From: Edaphochlamys debaryana
Taxonomy: Eukaryota; Chlorophyta; Chlorophyceae; Chlamydomonadales
NCBI GenBank assembly: GCA_016858145.1
Contig: JAEHOE010000001.1
Span: 2,418,001 to 2,482,000, forward strand
DNA length: 64,000 bases
Direction of reading: 5' to 3'
Part shown: piece by piece, positions 24,398 through 36,757 of the stretch
Position numbering within the stretch: position 1 is the stretch's first letter
How the letters are laid out: each line of letters begins with the position of its first letter
Position numbers and translations under genes: made by a program
The notes under the pieces: generated by a model
Databases searched by the model: none
The model's input: only the letters and a program-made list of their open reading frames with translations
Told to the model about the DNA's origin: nothing

Positions 24398-27300
24398 ATG
24401 GCTCGAGGGGCGGTCATCGCGGCAACTGTACTCTCAATCGCGCTGGGCGGAGGTCTGGCTGTGTTTGCAGCCCGTCGGCGTCGCAGATCGGGCTGTGCTA
24501 CGGTTGTTGGTGTCAAGGCGCTAGCTGCGGTGAGAGGGCCGTGTGCGCCTACCCGCCAAAACACGCGGGTCGTGCCACGCACCCCGCTTCGTCTCTTCGC
24601 CTCGCTGTTCTTCCCTTAACCCCGCTTCACCTCCTCCCTTACCAGCTTCCCCATTCACGGCTCCTCTCCTCCAGGCTGCCACGGCAAGGAGCAATGCAGT
24701 TACCTCGGTCTCCCTGGCAGGAGTGTCGCTGCTATCGGTGCCGCTGGCGGACCTCTCCTGCCTGCGCAACCTCGTGCGCCTCGACCTCAGCGGCTGCGGC
24801 CTCACGGAGCTTCAAGCCGGCATCTCTTCGCTGCAAGGCCTGCAGGCAAGCACTGGGCCACCAAAGCTAGCAACTAGCGAGCATCCGGTCTCCCTCGGCA
24901 GTACGGCAGTAGGCCTCGTACCGATACCCACGACCGAGCCCATGCGGGTAACCACTGCACAACCCTGCCTGCCGTGCGCCCTCCCAGGTGCTGCTGGCCC
25001 CCCGCAACAAGCTGTCCTCACTGCCCGCCGAGCTGGCGGGGCTGGCGGGCAGCCTGGTGCAGCTCGACCTGGGCTCCAACCAGCTGGAGCAGGGTAGGGA
25101 CATGGGAGTGGTTGGCATGGGCGTCTGATGGTAAATTTGAAGGGCTCCAAGTATCGCAGCTAGCAAGCTGGCTGACGCCCCGTACGATACCGGTATGGCG
25201 GCTGAGTCGGGACTGGCACGGCGGTCGAGCTGTAACCGTAGCCGTCTTGCCTGCGCCTCCCCTCCGCAGTGCCCCCGTCCCTGTGCGCCCTGACCAAGCT
25301 CACGCTGCTCAACCTCATGGGCAACCGCCTGCAGCGCCTGCCGGAGGAGTTCGGGCAGCTGACGGCGCTGCGGCTGATCGGGCTCAAGAGCAACAAGGCA
25401 GGCCGCGGGGGTAGCAGGCGGTTCTTGGCTGTGTGGCGCTTCGATCGGTTGCACGCGTTGTGGGAGGTGACCGCACGCTTCATAAGCGCAGGCTGCAGGC
25501 TCGGGGTCAGAGTGGCCTGCTGGTGCTACCATCTCATGCTCGTCCTGGTGCGCCCTTCCCCTCAGCTGGTGGAGCTGCCCGCCTCCTTCTCCAAGCTGAC
25601 CTCCCTGGTGGAGCTCTTCATCACCGACAACCAGCTCACGGACCTGCCGCCAGGCAAGCGAAGGGAGCGGAGCATGATGGGAAAGGGTACAGGACGACAT
25701 ACAGCCCTGGCTTACCGGCTCTTATAGCTGGAGCTTCGTGGTTTCGATGCTCATGGCGCAAGGCCTCATGCCCTCCCTGCCTGCGCCCCTCACCCCCAGG
25801 CATGTCCGCCTGCACCTCGCTGGTGAAGCTGCAGGCCTCCTTCAACGCCTTCACGGCGCTGCCCGCCTGCCTGCTGCACCTGTTCCGCCTGGAGCTGCTG
25901 CGGGTGGCCGTGTGCGCCATCCAGGAGCTGCCGACCGGGTGGGGGCGAACGGGGGACGGGTCTGGGGCAAGCAGCCACGTCTAGAGCCATCTGCACCTCC
26001 AGCGACAGTGTGCTTGAAGCTGAAGGCTCTGGCTCTCTCAACGTTGTGCTTTCCCTCAGGCTGCTGGAGTCTGGAGCCATGCCCCGCCTGGCCTGGTTCA
26101 GCGTGGCGGGCAACCCCGCCTGCCCCGACCCGCCCCCGCCGGCGCCGGGGCTGCCGCTGGTGGCCCGGGAGGAGCTGGAGCTGGGGCAGAAGCTGGGGGA
26201 CGGGGCGTCCGGAGATGTGTTCCGGGGTGAGCCAGCTGTGAGGGGTGGCGGTGGACGAGACGGGGCGCAGGCTTAGGGCATAGGGAAGCCAACTCATTCG
26301 GGGTTCAACGAGGGAGCCATCGACAAGAAGCGACGGGGTAGTTGAAAGGTCATGCTTGCAACCTCCATTCCTTTCCCCGTCCCCCACCCAGCCGTGTGGC
26401 GGGGCGAGCTGGTGGCCGTCAAGTTCTTCCGCGCTGACGTGTCCCCGGACGGCCGCACGGAGGACGAGGTGGGGCCCGGTGCGCTTAAAGAGTCGAGGTC
26501 ATGTACGCAGGTTTGGTGTCATGGCATGCTCCCTACCCAGCCTCTTGGCGCCTCCCCTCCCAACTCCAGGTGGCGCTGGCCATCGCCCTGCAGCACCCGC
26601 ACCTCACTCAGGTGGGGCTGGGGTTACGCAGCGCATGGCTCGATCTAAGTGGGAGCTGTGGGCTTGCGCCCTGCAAGATGGCAAGGATACTGCAAGACAT
26701 GTGCAGCGCCTTAGGGCAAGGTTTGTCTCAGGAGCGCTGCACAGCGTGTCCAACGTCACTGCAATCGGTCCACCCGACTCGCTCCCCAGGTGCTCGGACG
26801 CGTGGAACACCCCTCGGGCCTGGTGCTGCGCCTCGAGTCAGGTGCGCCCTGGGTCTGGGCAGAGCCCATGCCACTGGTCGACTCCCACGACGGCCTCTTG
26901 CCCTCACTCACCCCTTCACCCCGCACCGTTCCACCTCGGTCCTGCCTTGTTCCCCGCCCCGGCCCTCCTCAGGCAAGCCCCTGGCCCACAAGCCCACGTC
27001 CGCCCACCTGCTGCGCTGCAAGTGGGCCGACGAGACGCGCTTCCCGCTGCCCCGCGCGCTGGCGCTGGCGGCCCGCGTGGCGGACGCGCTGCGCTACTGC
27101 CACGCAGCGGGTGTGTGCCACGGGGACGTGTACGCCCACAACGTGCTCATGGACGAGGACGGCAGCGTCACGCTGTGCGACTTCGGTAGGTTGCAGAAAT
27201 GTTGGGCTCGTTACCGGTAGGGGACAGGGCAGCCGCTTGCCGTGGACAGAGTGAAGCCCACGGGCGCACGGGCCCGAGGAGGGAAGGGAAAGGGAGGCAC

Positions 27301-27614
27301 TGGAGGGCAGCAATGGCGTCGCTGCTTGCAATTCCCCTGTTCCTACCGCAGGCGCGTCGTACAGCTACGACCGGACGAGGCAGCCGTTCTGGGAGGCCAT
27401 GGAGGTGCGCGCCTACGGGCTGCTGCTGAGGGACGTGGTGGCGCGCTGCGACCCGCCCGCCTCTGCCGCCGCCGGGGCGGCAGCAGCGGTGGTGGACGGC
27501 CTGCGGGCGCTGGCGGAGCGGTGCGTGGAGCTGGCACCGGCGCAGCGGCCCACGTTTGAGGCGGTGTGCGGACAGCTGGCGGCGCTGGGGGCGCAGCTGG
27601 GCAAGGATGCTTGA
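24398..27614 (+). CDS. Membrane-anchored leucine-rich-repeat protein kinase
   Basis: Twelve exons sum to 525 residues: 24398-24529, 24675-24845, 24988-25093, 25270-25397, 25566-25653, 25800-25938, 26060-26226, 26392-26468, 26570-26611, 26790-26841, 26973-27185, 27352-27614. The protein begins with a hydrophobic anchor (GAVIAATVLSIALGGGLAVF) followed by RRRRR. About seven LRRs follow (LVRLDLSGCGLTELQAGISS; LTLLNLMGNRLQRLPEEFGQ; LVELFITDNQLTDLP). The kinase domain has glycine loop LGDGASGDVF, VAVKFF lysine, HGDVYAHNVL catalytic loop (Asp and Asn kept, usual Lys replaced by Tyr) and DFG. There is no APE that I can see, and the C-lobe is short. No second membrane segment separates LRRs from kinase. 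Three introns (after 24845, 25397, 25653) use GC donors. The ligand is unknown. Confidence 0.85.
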
Positions 27615-27986
27615 GGACAACATGGTTGCACCAAGGCACAGGGTTGATGCGGGTATGAGAGCTGAGTTCGTTGGGGCGCGGCCAGGAAGTGGGTTGGGGG
27701 TACCGTTCAAGATAGCATGCGTCTGCTGTGGGAACCTGGGGAGTAGAGGGGGAATGAGCGGCATGTGGAGGTCACATCGTGCTGGGGACCGTGCGGGTTG
27801 TCGCTGGCGGGGTTCGGGACTTGAGGGTCAACCTGGGCGCGGCTTGGGATGAGGGCCAGGGTTGCCCTGGGGTTGCCAGTTCTGGCTTACAGAGCGCGAG
27901 TGCATAGGTTACTAGGGTACGACAGGCAGGCATACGGCAGGAGCTGTGCGGAATGCGGAGTGGACGCTAGGGGTCCGGTGGGCGAG

Positions 27987-27991
27987 TGTAA
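27987..27991 (+). terminator. TGTAA poly(A) signal of the LRR-kinase gene
   Basis: TGTAA about 375 nt after the stop at 27614. Confidence 0.45.
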
Positions 27992-28053
27992 GAGACGACG
28001 CTTCGACAACGGAACGGTAGCGCGGAGCGCTCACGGCCATGGCTCAAGCTAAG

Positions 28054-28148
28054 AAGTGCCGGGAAAGAAGTCGTCCGTGGTCGGAGGTCAGTTGGCGAGC
28101 CCTTCCCCAGGCAAGTGCAGGGAAAAGTCGTCTGTGGTCGGAGGTCAG
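28054..28148. repeat. Two-copy direct repeat in RPN3 upstream region
   Basis: AAGTCGTC(C/T)GTGGTCGGAGGTCAG occurs at 28068-28091 and 28125-28148. Both are preceded by a similar AAGTGC(C/A)GGGAAA string, so a unit of about 60 bp was duplicated. The rest of 27992-28512 shows no gene and should hold the RPN3 promoter. Confidence 0.75.
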
Positions 28149-28512
28149 AGCCCCACCCCCCTCCAGGCCCTCACACGCGCTTGGTCACCCGCCCACCCCG
28201 CGCATGCCGTTACCTGCTTCCACAGGGCTTCGCCCCTTCCCCCCGACACCTATTGAGAACACTCCCCAACCGCGGCCTGACTGGTGCATCCCCGGCCGCA
28301 ATGCGCTTGGGGTGTCACGGTTCAGCGCGGGTCGCCCGGGCTCGATGAGGGGCAATGGGCGCGGGCCTCATGTCATACCCCGACTTGACTCCCCGAGCGA
28401 CATTCCGCGACCTGCATACCGCATTCGGATAGTGACCCTCACGCTCTTTGCAACTCAATAGACAACGCGGACAGGGCCTCAGCTTGTGCGCGCGTAGATC
28501 TGGGTCGCAAGA

Positions 28513-31500
28513 ATGGAGGTCGACTCCAAGCCCGAGGAGGCAAAGACCGTAGATGCAGCACCCGCAACCACGGCCCCACCGACCGTGGCGGAGAAGCTTA
28601 AGGCTGTGGTCTCGCTCGTGGAGAAGTCCGTGAAGGCGAAGGACACCCGCCTGCTGATCGGCAGGCTGCTTCGCCAAACAGCTAGCGTCCGGAAGCAGCT
28701 CAAGTCCACAAATGTGAAGGACTTCCTGAGGGCCACGCTACCGGCGGACTTGGACGCCCGCTCGTTCCTCATTTCGAGCGTGGAGCAGGTGAGCAGCCGC
28801 GGAGCCAGGGTTCAAGGTAAAGGCACCGCGATAACAGCCGGGGCCCGCGAATGCAGGCGGCCTCGACGGCCATGGACGCTGACGGGGAGGCGACCACCTC
28901 GCCGGCATGTGAGGCCACCACGGTCATCCCCGAGGTGGAGCTCTACGCCTACCTCATTGTCCTGCTGTTCCTCTGCGACGGCAAGCACTTCCAGCTGGTA
29001 CGCGTGCCAGGGGCACAGGGCGGAGCTTCCTGGAGGCCCCAGAGCGGGACGGGGAGAGGGAGGGCTCGAGGGGGGACGCGGATGCCACCAACCCATGGGG
29101 CGAGCTTGCAGGCTGGCTGCACGCCAGGCCCAGGGTCCGAGCCCTAGCTCACGCGCGACACACCCAGCCCTCGAGCACGACAGTCCTCCTCACCCAATTC
29201 CCCCCTTCAGGCCAAGGCCGTGGCGGACAACGCGGTGGCCCGCGTGGGCGCCTTCAACCGCCGCACGCTGGACGTGATTGCGGCGCGCGTGTACTTCTAC
29301 TACGGCCTGGCCTACGAGATGACGGGCGAGCAGGCCTCCATCCGCAGGTGCGGCCAGGCAAGGGGCTGGGCGGGGACGGGCATGACTGGGCAGCGGAGAG
29401 GGAAGGGGCGAGGGCAGGAGCTTGGAGGCGGGGGTTAATGAGGTGAAAGCTCACACGGGTGTGGGCGAGCGGCCAGAGAGTCGGAACCACTGGACCTTTG
29501 GAAGCGCGCCTGTTTGCGAAAGCGCTCAACGCTGGGGGAAGCAGGCCAGACGCTTGGAAGTGCACGGCTTCGCGCCCGCCCTTTACCGATGTGGGCAGGG
29601 GGCTGTACACCATAGTGCAGTGCAATTGCGATGATGCTGACCCACCAGCTCGCCCGCCTGGCCGTGTCCCCCGGCCTTACCCGCTCACCCAGCCACGCCC
29701 TCTGTCCCTTCCCCGCCCCTGCGCTCGTCTACCCCCGTTCCCAGCGCGCTCCTAGCGCTGCACCGCACGGCCGTGCTGCGGCACGACGCGGTGGGGCAGG
29801 AGACGCTCATCAACCTGCTGCTGCGGAATTACCTGCACGACAACCTGTACGACCAGGTGCGGGGGGATGAAGGGCTTCGGCATGCTTCGGGCGCTGCAGG
29901 GGCGGTGTGGCCTCCTGAGTACCAGGACGCAGGGAATGCTGGAGTTGCGATCAGCCCGAGATCAGAACATGGTGGGGCCATGGGCACAGACAAGACCACT
30001 TATCAGGACACAACGTTGGGGAGGTGCATTCCGCGATTTCAGGGCGCGGAGAGGGCATGGGGGGCACCGCGGGCTATGGACTGAGGTGCGGAGCGCGCAG
30101 ATGGCATCGCGGAGCTGCGCTACTGAGACGCTCCCATACAAGCGGTGGTGGACGGAACAGGAGGACTGAGGGCCGGCAGCGCACAACGGGCACGGCAAGG
30201 CGCACTAGCGCCGGCTTCGGCACGCGGCCGGGCTTACGCTCCCGCACCACAACCATCAGCTGCCTGTGGTCGGTTGGCAAGAGGCCTGTGCTGGCATATC
30301 GTGCGGGCTCTTCGCCTCTGCTGCCACCACCAAGTCGCTGCCCCCCTTGTCTTGCCCGCTTTTCCGCAGGCGGAGAAGTTCCGGTCCAAGGCGCAGAAGT
30401 CGGACCAGTTCCGCAGCGGGCAGCAGTATTGCCGCTACCTGTACTACCTGGGCCGCATCCGCACCATCCAGCTGGAGTACACGGAGGCCAAGGACTGCCT
30501 GCAGCAGGCACGTGGGGGGCGCGTTGGGGCTTTGCAGGAGCGAAGATGAGCCGGTTTGTAAGCTGGGGCGGGCGTGGGACTGCCGAGCGAAGAGCAGCCC
30601 CGCCCGGTGCTGGGCCTGCAGCTGCGCTGCCGTCCTGATCATCTAGGTCTCTCGCGTTCGCCAACCCCCCTGTTGCCCGCCCTGCCCCCCAGGCGCTCCG
30701 CCGCGCGCCCACCATCGCGCACGGCTTCCGCATCACCGCCTCCAAGTGGCTCATCCTGGTGCGCCTGCTGCTGGGCGAGATCCCCGACCGCACCGAGTTC
30801 GCGCAGCCCGGCATGAGCTCCGCGCTGCAGCCCTACTTCGAGGTCACGCAGTCCGTCAAGGCGGGAGACACGCTGGCCTTCAAGCAGGTGCGCCTGATCC
30901 ACACCTGGGGGCAATCACGTTGAGAACGCTTCGGCGGGGTCAGGGTCACAAGGCGGCCGACCCGCTTGTGGACTGGCACGTGGGCCGGCGATGGATCTGC
31001 GGGGACTCGCACAGCACGTCCAGGGACGGAGCGCGTGCCGCAGCTCTGCCCCCCCGCCTCGCTATCACCTCTTCCCTCTTCCCCCCTCCGCCCCGCCCCA
31101 GGTGGCGGACAAGTTCTCCTCCGTCTTCCTGGCGGACCGCACGCACAACCTCATCACGCGCCTGCACCAGAACGTCATCCGCATCGGCCTGCGCCGCATC
31201 AACCTGGCCTACTCCCGCATCGGCCTCAACGAGATCGCCGCTAAGCTGCACCTGGCCAGCGCCGAGGACGCGGGTGCGGCTCCGGGCCTGGGCCCCCTGC
31301 TTTGACTGCGCTGCTAACCGCCCGCGCCCGTGCTGCGCGCCATGGGATGCGGAGGCCGTGGTGACTTAGCTGCACAGCAGCCTCTCTGCGAGGCGCAGCT
31401 GCTCGAGACCATTCCCAGCTGCCCTTCATCCGTCCTGTCGCCTTTACCTCTCCTCTCTTTCCCTTGCCGCTGTTTTTCCCCCGCCCTCCTCCCCAGAGTA

Positions 31501-31945
31501 CATCGTGGCCAAGGCCATCCGCGACGGCGGCATCGACGCCGTGATCGACCACGAGGGCGGCTTCGTGTCCAGCCGCGAGCGCGTGGACGTCTACTCCACC
31601 TGCGAGCCGCAGGCCGCCTTCCACGCGCGCATCGCCTTCTGCCTGGACCTGCACAACGAGGCCATCAAGGCCATGCGCTTCGAGCCCGACGCGCACAGGT
31701 GGGCGATTGCGGGGTTTGGAGGAGAGGAGGAGCAGGGCGGGTTGCGTGGGGGGCGCGGCAGGGTGCGCCCGCGCACCATGCCGGCGGGGCGATTGGGGCT
31801 TGGCCGCGCAGCCCGTGACACGTGTTGCGCGTAACGTGTTCCGTGCAGGCGCAAGGCGGAGAGCACCGAGGCGCTGCAGGAGCGGTTGGCCGCGGAGCAG
31901 GAGCTGGCCAAGGCGCTGGAGGAGGACGACGGAGACGACTTCTGA
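28513..31945 (+). CDS. RPN3: 26S proteasome regulatory subunit RPN3 (PSMD3)
   Basis: Nine exons give 489 residues, the usual RPN3 length: 28513-28788, 28857-28997, 29211-29347, 29745-29856, 30370-30507, 30693-30887, 31102-31273, 31497-31698, 31849-31945. RPN3 is a non-ATPase lid subunit that scaffolds the 19S particle. The conserved blocks are visible: [95 protein letters not shown], and the PCI-domain end [40 protein letters not shown], with an acidic tail EEDDGDDF. Intron 5 uses a GC donor (CAG|GCACGT), required to keep the conserved QQALRRAP junction. Confidence 0.96.
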
Positions 31946-32432
31946 GCGGTCGTGGCGGGTGGTTTGTGGGGCGGTCGGAAGGAGGCAAACACGGCTCAGC
32001 ACGCCGGGACCCAGGGCGCGGATGCGTTGATCCTCTGGTTTGCGAAAGGTGCGGGTGAGGGGAGCAGGTTTGGGGTGGAGCAGAAGCTGTAGGTGAGGGC
32101 CGGCACCGGGAGTCGGCCTTAACCAGAGTCTCAGCTGAGGGCCTCAGCATCTGGTGTGGGCGGCTGGGTGTGCCTGCGCCTGCGGCGACAGGTGCTTGGC
32201 GGGGCCTGCGGATGTAGGTTGCCTTGGTGGAGATGAGCGGCAAGCAGTCAGGTGCCACGAGTGCAGGCTGGCGGCCGATGGTCCGCTATTTGTTCGACTG
32301 GCTCGAGGGGGGTGGGGAGTTGTGGTGGCGCGGGGGGGGGAGGTGCGGGGGGGGCCGGCGAAGGGACACGCACGGGGTGCACACGTGGCGGCAGGTGGCG
32401 GCCTGCTGCGGGCTGAGCGGCCCGCAGTGCAT

Positions 32433-32437
32433 TGTAA
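32433..32437 (+). terminator. TGTAA poly(A) signal of RPN3
   Basis: TGTAA about 490 nt after the RPN3 stop. From here to 32881 no gene is seen; it includes the promoter and 5'UTR of the coiled-coil gene. Confidence 0.45.
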
Positions 32438-32875
32438 GGGCAACCTACGCTGCTTGAGGCATCATTCATGTCTATTGCTGCGGCTCGTGTGAGCGCACGC
32501 GGTTGCGTGCTCTGGTGGGGGTAAGCACGCAGCGTGCAAGCCACCCGCGCGTGGGCCGGCGACCCCGGTGTTACTGCCCTTCCTCTACACGCCTGGCCGT
32601 ATCTGAATGCGCTCATGACACCTTGAATAGGTTCTAAGCCAAAGCGCGGGAGGTCTCCGGCTGCGCGACTTCGCACCCCATGGGCGAGATGCCGATGTTT
32701 CGGCCATTGGCCCCTAAAACGTAGTCAGCGCTTGCTCTCACTATTTCCGCACACACATCATACACACGTAGCGCTCTCGCGCGCGACGAACACCCTCCAA
32801 CCTACTTTCACAGTGCCGGAGACATCGCGACTTTTCTCCCTTGCAGTCGCCGCACAGGCCTCCTCTGCGTATTAA

Positions 32876-33334
32876 GAAGCTATGGCGCCACAAGGGCCAG
32901 GAAGTCAGTCCCCGGAGCCTCCGGACACCAGCTTCGTATTCACAGCTCGCGGCAAGGGGGACTCCAAGGCAGACGCCACGGCGAGCGCCGGCGAGGCGCG
33001 CAAGCGCGGCGGCAAGAAGCCGCTGCGCCACCAGCAAAAACTCCTGCTTGAGCTGGAGGCTCAGCTGCACCAGAAGCAACTTGAGTGCCAGCGTGCCGAG
33101 GATGAGAAGCAGTGCCTCATCGACCGCATCAAGGCGAGCTGCCGGGCATGATAGAGCTTGCCTCAAGGCAGGGGGACGGGGCAAGCAGCAACCTGGGGCA
33201 CACACAAAAGCGCCTTTCCGCGCATCGGGACCGCCTCGTGCTCCCTCGTGGTCTCAAGCGGGGCGTTGGTGGTGCGAAGCCGGTGGTTCGGTCTTGTATG
33301 CCACACCGTTTCGGCCAAAATGGTGGACGTGGGG
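32876..33334 (+). repeat. Source segment of the duplicated coiled-coil 5' region
   Basis: Exon 1 plus about 200 bp of intron 1 is repeated in the same orientation at 37799-38253 with few differences. Homology stops abruptly after GTGGACGTGGGG. Confidence 0.9.
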
Positions 33335-35000
33335 CACTGGACGTTGACCTCGTCCAGTCGTCCAACCGTAGGTCGCGGCTTGGAGCTCGCTGAACCCCGT
33401 CGCGGCCACCCCCTTCGGCCTGCCCCGCGCAGGTGCTGGAGACTATCCTGCCCGTGCGCGAGCGGCAACTGCAGGTGCTGGCCTCCATGCAGCAGGCCAG
33501 CGCGGTGGCGCCACCGCCACCGCCGGCGCCGGCGTCGGCGCCGGCTGAGCGACGTCTCAGGCCTCCGCAGCAGGCCCTGCCCTGGGTTTCCCGTGCCGCC
33601 GAGGGGCCGCTCATCACGAGCATGTCCTCCGAGTCTGGCTCGGCAGACAGCCTGCCCTGCCTTTCCGATGACTCTGCCACGCCTATGGACGATGCGCCAG
33701 AGCCGGAGGTGACGATGGGCACGGACTCTGGCTCTGACCCCAGCGTGCCGCGGCCGGTGGCGACGGTGATGCCCGCACGCGGGCCTGCTGGCGTTCCGCC
33801 GCACGTAATACGGGAGGTCATGGGTGCGTGGCACACCTGGGTGCGGGAGGCTGGGCTGCAGCTTCACATGCACGACGCGCGACCGACCGACCCTGAGCCC
33901 AGGTACGCAGGAGCATTCGGACCAGCATCAGGGAATGAGTGGAGGAGGGACTCAGGCAATCAGGGACAGAGTGCCGCAGATGAGGGACACGGGATCTAGG
34001 GGGTAATTGAGGGATACAGGGACGCGGGAAGGGACTGAGGGACTGGTTGACCGCGCGCAGGCTCAAGATGGCGGAGCTGTACGACAAGATGCTCTCGCCC
34101 TGCCTCAAGAGCGTGCGCCTCGAGTACGGCACCGCCGTCAACATCGACCTGCTGTCCATCTCCATGGACTCGGGCCGCCGCGTGGAGCCGCCGTCGGACG
34201 CGTTCTGGGTGAGTCACGCACGGCTGTTGGGGTTGGTGTGCAGGGTGGCGGTTGATTCGAAACAACATGCAAGGTGTTGTGCTGTACTGGTAGTTACACA
34301 GCGTCAGCCGCTCTGCTCTGCTGGCGGGGCGGTTGCTTACCGCCGCCTGTGCCGTGGCGCTGTCCCCCGCCAGGCGTCCGTCGTCAAGGGGCTGCGGCTG
34401 AACCCGGACCAGACCAGCGACTACCGGGCGGTCATGTCGCTGTACCGGGACCGCGTGGGCAACCTGCTGGCGGAGCGGCGCACGCTGACGGACCGGCTGC
34501 AGGTCGGGATGCGGACGCTGGACGCACGCCTGAGCGGCAGCGTGCGGGGCCTGCCGGTGCCTCAGGAGCGGATCGAGCTGCACGAGGTCACGACCCTGCT
34601 GCGGCGCAACGTGCACGCCGAGGCGCGCGCGGCGGAGACCCTGCGGGCAAGTGGAGCGAGGCGCAGACCTGCTGGGGTCTAGGACTTGGTTGGCTTGCGG
34701 CTTGCGTCGACAATCGCATCGCCGGACAGCAGGGCGCCCGAGCCAAAACTGCACCGGCGTGGTCTGTGCCTCACACGTTTCCTGACCTGGCCTTTTTTCC
34801 CGCAGGACTTCCTGACCTCTCGCTACTCCATGATGGACATCGTGCGGGTCTCCGTCCTGGCCTACCCCTACTTCCCCGACCCCGTGGCGCTGGTGAGCGC
34901 CGTGGTGGACACGTACCAGCCCCGCGCCCCCTGCGCCCCCACCTTGGGGACCGCCTCCGGCAAGAACGGGGGGGCAATGGCGCTCACCCTGAAGTGCTGA
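32882..35000 (+). CDS. Basic coiled-coil protein, possibly bZIP-like
   Basis: Five exons give 445 residues: 32882-33133, 33433-33902, 34061-34208, 34374-34646, 34806-35000. After a Ser/Pro N-terminus there is a basic patch (ARKRGGKKPLRHQQ) running straight into a leucine-spaced helix (KLLLELEAQLHQKQLECQRA, then IKVLETILPVRERQLQVL), reminiscent of a bZIP but without the family's conserved N-x7-R basic region. A Pro/Ala- and Ser/Asp-rich linker follows, then a mostly helical C-terminal half (KMAELYDKMLSPCLKSVRLE; MSLYRDRVGNLLAERRTLTD). No definite family; a transcription regulator is a guess. Introns 1 (AAG|GCGAGC) and 4 (CGG|GCAAGT) use GC donors. A start-less copy of the exon 1 region lies at 37799-38253. 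Confidence 0.75.
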
Positions 35001-36757
35001 AGCCCTGCTTGCGGAGGGGGGGGGGGGAATGGGCGACGCGCGGCGTGAGGCCGGCGCTTCGCGCCCGGCGTAATGGGGCTGAACTGCTGAACTGTGGGAA
35101 GGTGCATAGCATCGCATTTTGCGGGATTGAGAGTCCTGGAGCGTTTCATTGTGATATTTGACTTGTGCCCGGGCCAGGGACACCGGGGTCGCGACGTGTG
35201 GTGTTGCGACCAGGGCAGGCCATGCGGAGGTATGGGCAGCAAGGAGTCTTGGGGCGTTCTTCGTAAGCACGAGGCACGCCAGCAATGTGTTGCCATTTGT
35301 GCGCCCTGCCTGCCATCTTGAGCACCATTCGGGCTATAACGCACTGGTTTGCGGGCATGGTGCGTGATGCGCAGGTCAAAACGGGCGCTCAACAAAAGAG
35401 ATAGCGTCGGGTGCCGAGGCCCCAGATGCAGCGAATGAAAGGGCTGCGCAAGGTCCACACGTAGTATTTCCCCACTCTTTTGTCGGTCGAGCTGTTGGGT
35501 TACGTTTACCATGTGGACTGCATGCGCACCGTGTCCCTGCGCATTGCCGGCGTTACGAAGAGTGAGCGGGCGGGTTAGGCTGGCAATGGCACTGCAGGCT
35601 GCTGGGGTTCTTGCTTGGGTCCAGTTACGGCGATGTACATCCCTATCTCTGGGGCCAGGGGCGATGAATGGCGTCTGTGTTGGGCTCAGCGCGTGCCCTT
35701 GTTCACTTGTCCGAAAGTTCTTTACCCTGTGTTTGTCATGATATCCAAGTCGACTGTGGAAGGGGCGCAGACCTTCTCCGCTGTCTCATAAGAAGGCATC
35801 CAACACTGTCTAGTCATTCTGTGTGGAGTGTACCATAGTCTTCAAAGGGACTGTCTCCACTGAACGCATAGGCAGGCCCCTGGCAGGTGGCCTCCCGAAT
35901 CCGGGCCGCGTGTCAGTACCAACAGGAGGAGGTAGTAATTTGCTGTTTATTTCCGCAAGGCGAGCTACCTGCCGAACCAGGGATGAGGCGCGGCGTGGCA
36001 GGCCTGAAGTTGAAGGGATGGGTGTGGGATGGGCGCGACCTCTTGTGGGTATGGACCTCTTTATACTGAGCGTGGCAGGCTTGTAGACATCTGCTAAGTG
36101 CGCACTTTGCGTGCCGTACTTGGCACTGGACTGCGCCGTGCGTGCATGCCGGCACTCTCAGGGATGGGTGGCTGCATCCTCGTGGCGGCTGGTGATGGGG
36201 AGGGCTGGGAAGGGCTGGATGGACGTTGAACCCTTGGCGATTGTCATTGTGTGTCCAACCCCGGAGTCTTTGGGCTCAGGGCAAAGGCAATGGTGTTGCC
36301 CTTACTGTGGAGTGGGGCGGGTGCAAGGCCTGTTTCAGTATTGCACGGGCGCCGCGGGCTGAGCATGTGCTGTAACAAGCCGTTGTGAATTAGTCATTCA
36401 TGAGCAGTTGGCTGTGCTTGGCAGCTCTGCCCCGGGACTCTGGGAGCCGGCTTGCCATGGCGCTGGCCGAGGCGCTCACCGCTCAGCTTGGACCCCGCCC
36501 CCTCGCGTGCCTTCGCTGCTGTCTCTCGCGACTCTCGCCCAGCTGTCCGAGCCCAACTGAGCAGCTCTCCCGCCGTTGCTCGACACATGCAGTGCTGATC
36601 TCTGCTTCACGCACACCCATCTCTGCTTCACGCACACCCAGCACCTTACTGGCACAACGCTGACGGGAGGGGAGGGCCAGGCATTCAGGCATGTGGGATG
36701 GGCCGGAGGAGAGTGTCAGGACCCAGGGTCGTCCGCTGTGCACACGCTAGTCGTGGT
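35001..36757. other. Long gene-poor stretch left of the hAT element
   Basis: No convincing exon was found over 1.75 kb. The first TGTAA is at 36371-36375, so part may be 3'UTR of the coiled-coil gene. A 21-bp unit ATCTCTGCTTCACGCACACCC is tandemly repeated twice at 36598-36639. Confidence 0.4.
36750..36757. repeat. Left target-site duplication of the hAT element
   Basis: GTCGTGGT, identical to 37359-37366. Confidence 0.9.
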
